A stretch of 64,000 nucleotides of DNA, taken from Eleginops maclovinus. Lineage: Eukaryota > Chordata > Actinopteri > Perciformes > Eleginopidae. The notes beneath the pieces were generated by a model, which had not been told where the DNA came from, did no database searches, and saw nothing but the letters and a program-made list of their open reading frames with translations. The stretch spans positions 18,526,578 through 18,590,577 of the forward strand of contig NC_086367.1 of NCBI RefSeq assembly GCF_036324505.1, written 5' to 3'. The position numbers and the translations under genes were made by a program. Shown here in pieces: positions 47,391 to 64,000 of the stretch. Positions within the stretch are counted from its first letter, which is position 1. The number at the start of each line of letters is the position of its first letter.

Positions 47391-49749
47391 ATCGCTCACT
47401 CATTTTAAAATGTGTGTCTGCTCTGATTAGTACCGGTAAGAATCACAAGGGTGTTGAACGATATGCATCTCTGGTGTTGAAAGTTACCACAAAGGCAGCT
47501 TGCACCTTTTATAAATCAGTCTATACTTGGGTTTTCCAGCTGAAAAACTGAGTCTTGTTTACAAGCTCCAGCTCATGTATAATGCAGCTTCAAAGGGACA
47601 AAGTTTCTATGCCACGCTAATGCTTTAAGAAATACTGTGCTGCATGATAAAGGTGTAGCATTACCTTGAGAAGATATAGCAGCTCAGAAGTTAAGTCATC
47701 TACAAAGAACTGCAAATATCTTCTGCAGTTTTGGCTCAAAAATAATCATGTAAACACTTTGACACAATAGGACTGTAGAGTTAAAATACTGCTGCACAAT
47801 GCAATACAATTCAGAAAGCATGAGCTGTATCTGTCTTGAATTAATAAGTGTACACCCTCAAGGTGTTACCATGGAGTGCTTTTGAGAGCAATTGATCTCT
47901 GTGGGACTTGTGGCAGATTATGGTGTTTATCTTGTCAGGATATGGATACACTCTAATCTAACTGTAATTTATGAAATCCATCGTACATAGTTATATCTAC
48001 TATAATCTGTAATATAAACGATTACAGTCAATGTCAAATGTGGGATTTCAGCACACAAAGTAAGGTTTGAATGAGTTAATTTTGGCACATACATAGAGAC
48101 GTCACTTTGAAACGTCTTTGTTTCTGAGGCCACTTGGGAGGAGGTGTAAGCACTACTCCACCTGAGGGTATGATGGTATTGTTTAACTTATCATGTAATG
48201 GCAGCTTTCAACCACAAAGAGGCACTTTAACCTAACATGAATGTAGGGTGCGGAGTGAAGATACCTGCAGAGAATCACATTGGGGATATTTTACTGAGTG
48301 TGTGTGATGGATTTCCAATCACTGTATCTAACAGATAGCGAGGCATGTGTTATTCTGTATGTGTATGGGGGGGGGGACTGTGTGTGCTGCCCTCATGTAT
48401 ATGTGTTAGTCAGTCACACTTCAGTCACCCCATGTAGCAGTGGCCTAGATAAGATTAAATCACTGTTTCACATTTCATCTGTATTGATACTTATATATTC
48501 TTGTGTGTCATATCACAGTGGAATGTTTTCCTAACCATATAATCATTGTAACATTAATACTCCTTTATATACCATGTACTATCTATCACTGAAAATCAAG
48601 AGCTTAAATGAAATATGACACTCGGCGAGGGGAGAGTAGAAATTGATACTGCAGAATATAATTCTTCAATACAGATGAGATGAGAACTAACAGTGTGTGG
48701 GTTGTTAGAAGAGGATTAGAGACAGATAGGTGTAGCATGCAGATGATTTAGTGCTGGTGCATTGACTAGACGGTTTAAAGTGAAGATAATCGCACAGTGA
48801 TAGAGCCGATCGATCACATGTTCCCTGCACTGCACATGGCTGAATTCTCCTTGCTGTAATAAAATAAACAATGGGCTCTTTGTCAGCTGACGGGGTGCAC
48901 AGAATGGGTTGTTAAAAATAAAATCTATCAGAATCCAATTTCAGAATTTGATGGGCTAGGTGGATGAGTGTGTGGACGTGCAGAGATGCTTTCATGCAAC
49001 ACATGTGTGAGGTGTGTGCCTCGGCCTGTTAGTCTGCATTAGCTATATGTGTGTAGTATTTGTAAACCTGCATGAATGCCTACCTGCGTTAGCCATGCAA
49101 ACATGCACATGTGTGGGTGGGTGTCTGCCTGTGGTTTTGCACATATCTGATTTGGTCGTCCTTTAGCTCAGACTAGTAATTGGGTCACATGTGTGAACAG
49201 CAGTCGAAAAGAATTCTAATCAAACATAAGAATCCCCAACGCGCATCCCTCCGGCAATCAATTATCATCCAACTTGTGCTGATAATGCACTAATTCTGAA
49301 TTAAAGAAAATACAATGGTGGCGATTTATGCATCCCAGAGTTACTGTGACCAAATCCACCATGTTGAGAGGCGCGTGAGTACTCTGTGGGAAGCAGAGGA
49401 GAGTGTTCATCCACCTCCACCTCACATGTCTCTCTCCCTCCCTCTCTATAACGCTTTGTCTAGTAGGTAAATAGGAGCCAGGCACTGTGAGTGATGAGTT
49501 TATTAGCTCCTGCCAGCTGTGACCAACCCTTGGGTGTTGTGATGGTGGCGGTGTGTGTGTGAGATGCTGTCGGGGTGGGGGCCCTGGGTTGGGAATGAGA
49601 AGGGGAGTCAGGAGACGAGGGAGTACCCCATGAGAACCAGAGAAACTCCCTGGCAACCGGAGACAGGATCAACACTAAATGGGGCGCCCCCCCATTCATC
49701 TAGCAGTGAGCAGCGATACAGAGCCAAATGACAGAGATTGAGGGAGAGG

Positions 49750-49788
49750 AGGAGGGAGAGGGAGAGGGAGAGGGAAGGTGGGGGGGGT
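49750..49788 (+). repeat. (GGGAGA)n purine tract, G-quadruplex candidate
   Basis: Four or more GGG runs spaced by AGA, then a G8 run, in the spacer upstream of plppr3. Confidence 0.8.
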
Positions 49789-50902
49789 ATAATTGCTTCT
49801 GTCTGCAAATCTATGAATGAGTGTAAAACCCTTGCAGGCTGGTCAGCAGGCAACTTCCTGATGCTCTGTACACTACACTGTAAAAAAAAATCCAAGTGTC
49901 GCTGAATGTGAGAGAGCAATGATTGGCATATGTAGAGATGTAGAGATGGAGACAAACACGTGGGTGTTAAATGGATTTTTAAGCTCAGTTTTAAGTCCCA
50001 TTAAGAATTGATAACTGTGGGAGCAGAGGACATAGATCTCTAACAGAGAAAACCTCCAGCAACCACAAAAGTGCACGTGTAAAAACACTCACGTGCACGT
50101 ATACCAAAGGCGGATCCAGACCAACGTTACTGGTCAGTTTGAATGAGGGACACATTTAATGCTGGACAGGGGAGACAAAGGAAGTGTTCAAGATTTCAAC
50201 TTTTTCAGTTCAGTAGTTATTCATAGCATGTCCATGACTTAGTTACTGACTTAGCCATTATCTTAAATGCAGTTTGGGGTAAAAATACACTATTTGTGCA
50301 GCCAAATGTTTTTATTGCATTTCTCAATATGTATTGGTTTTAGTAACAGAACATGTGGCAGTAACTTAGTTTGGATTTAAAAAACACATTCATGTTATCT
50401 TCTGCAACAATATCACTATGTGCATTATCATAGATGTATTCTTTTGGAGGGGGGGGACCAAACACAGTGTTACTGAGGCACATGGCACGTGCAGCCCTCT
50501 CTTTGATGCTAATTGCCGCAATGTCATTCACGATGAGTCGGTGGATCGCAGAGGTCTGTGTGAATGTGATTCTCAAATTGAATACGGTGCTATTGAACGC
50601 GTGTCCACCAGCTCCTCTTGGGGAATCCAGATGCAGCTCAGTGGTCAGACGCCTGCCTGCATGCCACACCCTTTGAGTCAACAAAAGGCGGGGACATGGG
50701 AGCCAGCCTGCATTAAATGATGAAGTCGAGGGTCAGACAAACGAATCTGATGGTATTTAGAGAAGCAAGAGGCGTATCTGATGTGTGAGCCTAATATTAT
50801 AATTACAATGAAATTGGCTCCTGCTTGTAGATGAGAGGTTATCTTCAACACCGCCCCCTCGCTTTAACGAACACATGCGCAGGCCGCGTTTCCTCCACAC
50901 AT

Positions 50903-50903
<1 letters not shown>

Positions 50904-50988
<85 letters not shown>
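50904..50988. repeat. (CA)n microsatellite at the plppr3 promoter edge
   Basis: About 42 units just upstream of the GC-rich leader. Confidence 0.98.
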
Positions 50989-50990
<2 letters not shown>

Positions 50991-50999
50991 CCAAATCTA

Positions 51000-51748
51000 G
51001 CCCTTTGTCTCGGTCGCTGCACGGCGGTAGCCCCGAAACAGGAATTCAGAGGAGAGGAGGGTGTATGTATGGACCAGACTGTCTCCTCCCCCCTCCATAA
51101 GCGCACACACACCACAATCTCTCCTCCCCCCTGTACCCCCCCCCCCCCCCCCAACCTCCTCCTCCTTAGCCCTGTTCGCCCCCCATGCCTTTGTGTGTGT
51201 ATGTGTGCGCTGTGAAGCCGACTGCGTACCCGAAAACCGTGTGATGGATGCCTTGCGAAGACCTTTTTTGGGAATTTCAATTTGATCTTTTTCTGAATAC
51301 TGTGTGGGGAATAAGACAACTTGCAGGTGCGAGTAAAGGGAGAAACCGGGTGGACCCACGTGAATTCTTCACTTATCCAAAGCCAGGAAATAGACAAGAG
51401 GAACTAGCAAGTGTCGCAAATTGGACTTTCCACCATCAGCAGCCCTCCTCTCTCTCCTCTCCTCTCTCGCCATCCCTGCTCCTGCTCTTGCTCCTGCTCT
51501 GTAGGTCTCCCACTTTACTCCAATCCAACCTCATTTCTCCCAGCCTCATTTAGTCATCCCAGAATAGACTCTCACCGGAGCGCTCTCTAAATATTAGTGG
51601 AAGCTTTTTGGATTTCGGTGTGACTTGGGAGTCGCTGGAGATGGATTAAAGGGACGGTGCACCGCAAAACTGGAGCAGCACGCAAGACCACGCCGGGGGG
51701 GAAGGGGGCGACGGGACTCGGTGAATTCACGCAGTCCCCGGGACAGAG
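51000..51748 (+). promoter_or_regulatory. plppr3: Probable plppr3 promoter and non-coding first exon
   Basis: Just after a (CA)n tract the base composition turns GC- and pyrimidine-rich, with a C17 run at 51136-51152 and CpG-bearing sequence up to 51748, where GGGACAGAG|GTGAGTGC forms a strong splice donor. The next acceptor able to take it is CCAACAG at 55393, 23 nt before the plppr3 ATG. The start of transcription cannot be fixed from sequence and no clear TATA box was seen. A 101-codon open frame (51248-51553) within the putative leader is leucine/serine-rich and probably fortuitous. Confidence 0.5.
51136..51152. repeat. C17 homopolymer
   Basis: Seventeen consecutive C within a pyrimidine tract of the putative plppr3 leader; a likely sequencing trouble spot. 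Confidence 0.9.
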
Positions 51749-53024
51749 GTGAGTGCTCGGGCTGTCCGCCAGCTCTCTCTCCCCGCATGCATCCCCCAGA
51801 AAAACACCGCTCCTCCTGACACGAGCAGGGGAAATCAGCACATGGTTTTCACGTTCATAATTGATGATCTCATACGCTATCTGCCTATCTCTGCCTGTAG
51901 TGGAGTAGCAGCAATGTTATCAATAGCTTATATGGCATTGTGTTCCTTTATTGTGTCTCCTTTTGATATCGTATCTACTCTAAATTTAACCTTTAGACTA
52001 TATTAGGAGACAACAGCTGTTAATATCAAAGGCATCTTCAGAAAAACATGCATTCCCTCTAGGAAATGAGCACACCTTAATGTATTAGTAGGAATGACAC
52101 CAGCTCAAACCCATGATCTTCAACATAAAGGTAGGTGTTGTGTTACCCTCTCCTCCTCATAAAGTGGAGCATATGGCCCTTAATATCTCTCTAGCTATGT
52201 GGGGCCCTGCAGTGGACATGGCTGTGCAGCTGGCACTGCAACTTTCTTGATGGATGAGTGGGCTATATGATGAATGGAAAATTGATTCTGTGCTGTTGCA
52301 CTTTATGTTCACCTCATTAATTTGGTTTTAAGGTTCATGTTTACTAACCATGGGTCATCATAAAAACAGCAACTCTAGACTGTGTATTCTGTTGTTAATG
52401 ATCAATGAATGGCCTGTTGGAAGACTGCATGGATCCATATCAGTGGTATTTCAAACTATATTATACTACATCTCTGCTTATGGCAACTCTATGTGGTATG
52501 AACCAAACAATTATTTCAGGCAAGTGTTTGTTTTTTTGTCTTAACTCGAAGACGACATTCAAATTCACACTAATGTATTGAAAATGGGACTGGTGTGTGT
52601 TTTTGCATGACTGAATGTAAACTTCACAATCCCCCACTCTATTTAAAATGCCACTATATCATATAATGCCCAGGCTGTAACTAACACCAATATCAAAATG
52701 TATTAATCTGCCAACTTCAGTCAATTAAACAACTATTGTGTTGTTTTTAAACCCAAAGATTTCAAGTTTTCTCTCACATAACACAGAGAAAAGCAACACA
52801 TTCTCACATTTAAGAACCTAACTGGAGGTAGCCTTATTGCTGGCATATATGAGATTTAAAGAATACTTTAAAAATCATCAAAACAGCTGCAGATTTATTT
52901 TTTCTGCCTTCCATGCAATGCTATACTGGGCTCAGATGTGTTATAATACTACTTTATATACCAAATAATGACACACCATTAACAGAGAAACCTCATAAAG
53001 GTAGATGCTTCCCAACAGGGCATG

Positions 53025-53240
53025 AGGGGTCACTGAGTGTTTCGATATATAATAAGGCTCTCATAGCCATCAGATCTCAGTCTTAGTGGATACATACGGG
53101 AGACTCTGAACTGGCAGCAATCTCAGATACCATCATAAAAACATCAACATGCTCATTTTGTAAATACTTTTATTTATATGAATCCTTCCAGTAGACTTCC
53201 AGGCTTTCTGGTTCACCTTACTAAGACACTTGATAATGGA
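53025..53240 (+). mobile_element. Relic of a Tc1-like transposase 3' end
   Basis: CATCAGATCTCAGTC, ATACGGGAGACTCTG, ACCATCATAAAAACATCAA, CCAGTAGACTTCCAGGC and ACCTTACTAAGACACTT fall in the order of the 3' part of a common teleost Tc1-type sequence, the segment that encodes the SPDLNPIEH motif in intact copies. Full of stops and gaps; dead. Confidence 0.55.
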
Positions 53241-53535
53241 TATTACAGCACCGGTCCGACATAGTAAAGACTCATTGCACTAAATTGTACTGTTCTATAC
53301 ATACCATAATGCACTTCCAGTTCACACTAGTTTGTCTCTAAACCCCCCCACCCTGACAGACTGACAGACTGTTTCTGTCGGCAGCAGGCTACACAACCCA
53401 CCTGATCAAAACATGCAAATGCCGCCATGATGTTTGCAAGCACACAGCATACGCATTTTGCAGTCACACACATTTATGCCATGCCCCAAAGGACAAATGC
53501 TGGTGTGATAGATAAACAGGCTCATTCTTTGTAGT

Positions 53536-53693
<158 letters not shown>

Positions 53694-54157
53694 GGGGTGA
53701 GGTTTAAGTGCTGACTGGAGTAGGTCACTGAGACCAAGCGGCTATGAGAGTGAGACCCAGGACCCAGCGTCTTCCTAAGCTGCTTTCAGCGACACTGGAA
53801 TCCATCCATCCCAATATCCTCCACTACTCTGATCCTCACCCCGCACCAACCCCCTTCTCCCCCTTTACCAGCACTACCCATACACACAAACTGGAGCTAC
53901 ACTCCGTCTAAAAAAAAAAAAAAAATCATTCTTGAGGTCTTTGATCCCCGCTTATCTTGTCCCCAGTTTTCTCCTATTCTCCTTTCCTCTCGTCTCCTTT
54001 CCTTTCCTCTCCTCTTCATTTCTGGCGGTCATGGAAATTACAATGTGGAAGTCTTTGATTCTTGCACAGCCTCAGGGTCGGGCCCTCTTATCTTGGAGAG
54101 AAAGAGAGAAACAGAAACCTAGAAAGGAGGATGAAGGGAAAGAGAACAGGGAGAGGT

Positions 54158-54182
54158 AGAGAGAGAGAGAGAGAGAGAGAGG
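54158..54182. repeat. (GA)n microsatellite
   Basis: About 12 GA units inside a longer purine-rich stretch. Confidence 0.9.
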
Positions 54183-55095
54183 TGTTGAGACAGAAGGACA
54201 GATGGCATGAGAAGAGAAGGTGTGGAAAGGTGGAAAAAGCAGAGGCAGGGATTTGTAAACAGATATACCGTTTAAAGACAAAACAGTGAAGAGAAAGAAA
54301 GTGCCAGTGAGAGGAAAATAAGCAAAGCTAAGCAAACACTGAGAAGTAAAATGTGAAGATGAAAGAGGTAAAGATGCCTTCACAGCCAAAATGTGTTTCT
54401 TTAAGCAAAGTATTTTTAGATTGAAGCATCAGATCCGCCTATTTTCTGCTCGTATTCAATCTGCCTTGTCAATTTGGTTGCCAGAAAAAGGGAAATCTCA
54501 AGTAGAATAGGTTATTTACACAATAATGGAAGACAAAATTCACTTAAGTTGACTCAGCACAATGTGCAGACGGTTTCATTGAGGTTTAGAGAGTGACTCA
54601 CCACTGAGGTATGTTCATCATATTGATGAGTATGGATTCTGATAAAAGTCAATATTAGCTGAAAATAAATATCAGCACAGCCGTGGACTTAGGTAGGAAA
54701 AGAGTAATTTCCTCATATTACAAAGAAGAGAAAGGAGGAGTCTAGAGTAGATGATTAAGGAAGTTAAATTGGGACACATTGAGAGGTGTAAGGGGGTGAG
54801 ATTGAGTGAGACAGAAGGAAGACCGATGCAGAGATATCAGGCTGGGCAAAAAGCAGAGAAATAAGGAGCTGTAGGAAAGACTCTGAATATTTAACTGTGT
54901 TTAGTTTTCCATTCGGGCCCTTGGCTCCTACGTCTCTCAGAGGACTTCTGATCGCCTTAAGGTTACTGATGGTAGGAGATGTCTGCATGTCTAAGGGTTT
55001 TTGAGAAACATTCATTTACTTTGTAGGAACCATTTGTAGGTTAAAAGCTTCCTTTGGAATAATTTTCTTTGGAGATTGTCAGTGTCTTTACAACC

Positions 55096-55117
55096 GTGTG
55101 TGTGTGTGTGTGTGTGC
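55096..55117. repeat. (GT)n microsatellite
   Basis: About 11 units, about 300 bp upstream of the first plppr3 coding exon. Confidence 0.95.
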
Positions 55118-55393
55118 TAATAATGCACCTCATTATCAAAAACACTGTAACATACTCAGAATACATTACACAAAACAAGTGGTCTCATTCTTCAAACAAA
55201 CGCATTGTAATTTGTCTATTTCAAAACGTTTCAAGCCTTTGGCAACTTTCTAAACCTATGATTCATTCATCAGATACGTCCAGGCCTGACAGAAGTTAGA
55301 CTGGTTTTTTTTTTTCATGGCTTCAGAAATATTGACGGTGGGAATATAGAAAGTACTCTAAAGCCGTCTCTTTGCAATCTGTTATCCCAACAG

Positions 55394-64000
<8,607 letters not shown>

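Larger units (their letters stand above)
43938..51000. other. Intergenic spacer between grin3b and plppr3 (includes the grin3b 3' UTR)
   Basis: About 7 kb. Apart from the candidate poly(A) signals, a possible retroelement fragment (46965-47390) and a G-run cluster (49750-49788) I saw no genes. The region 47400-49200 is ordinary AT-rich sequence. Confidence 0.75.

Noticed and set aside
50864..51397. 177-codon minus-strand frame near the plppr3 leader
   Set aside because: Built from the CA tract and the C-rich run; composition explains it.

Overview
The window is vertebrate genomic DNA, almost certainly from a teleost fish. It holds two neuronal membrane-protein genes on the + strand, both split by GT/AG introns, and both run off the window: grin3b (NMDA receptor subunit GluN3B; first coding exon lies upstream) and plppr3 (phospholipid phosphatase-related protein 3; 3' end lies downstream). 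The teleost call rests on the protein sequences, the many long (CA/GT)n tracts, and repeat types I know from fish: short inverted-repeat elements, tRNA-derived SINEs and a Tc1-like relic. No operons, rRNA, functional tRNA genes or CRISPR arrays are visible.

Layout: 1-9277 is the 5' flank or first intron of grin3b, without recognisable exons. 9278-43937 carries eleven grin3b coding exons: amino-terminal domain, S1, M1-M3, S2, M4 and a long cytoplasmic tail. 43938-about 51000 is the 3' UTR and a spacer. About 51000-51748 is a GC/pyrimidine-rich leader that ends in a strong splice donor, probably plppr3 non-coding exon 1. 55394-64000 carries seven plppr3 coding exons. Exon phases join without conflict in both genes, giving 1149 grin3b residues (after allowing for one frameshift) and 298 plppr3 residues inside the window.

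The main anomaly is one extra G at 9866/9867 in grin3b exon 2. After it, the conserved protein and the correct splice phase continue only in the +1 frame, so it is either an assembly error or a null allele. Other points of interest: a 179-bp (GT)n tract in place of a pyrimidine tract 11 nt before the exon 8 acceptor; exon 4 boxed in by two transposon relics within 50 bp on each side; three copies of one short transposon family each carrying a different nested insertion; a glycine-rich linker and a repeat-bearing C-terminal tail specific to this GluN3B; and an unexplained 131-codon minus-strand reading frame in intron 2.

Both genes act in neurons: GluN3 subunits assemble with GluN1 into glycine-gated or low-calcium NMDA-type channels, and PLPPR3 is a catalytically altered LPP-family protein of axonal membranes. 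Human 19p13.3 carries GRIN3B and PLPPR3, and human 9q31 carries GRIN3A and PLPPR1, so the pairing looks like an ancient paralogous block. I found no convincing evidence of an unknown biological system here.
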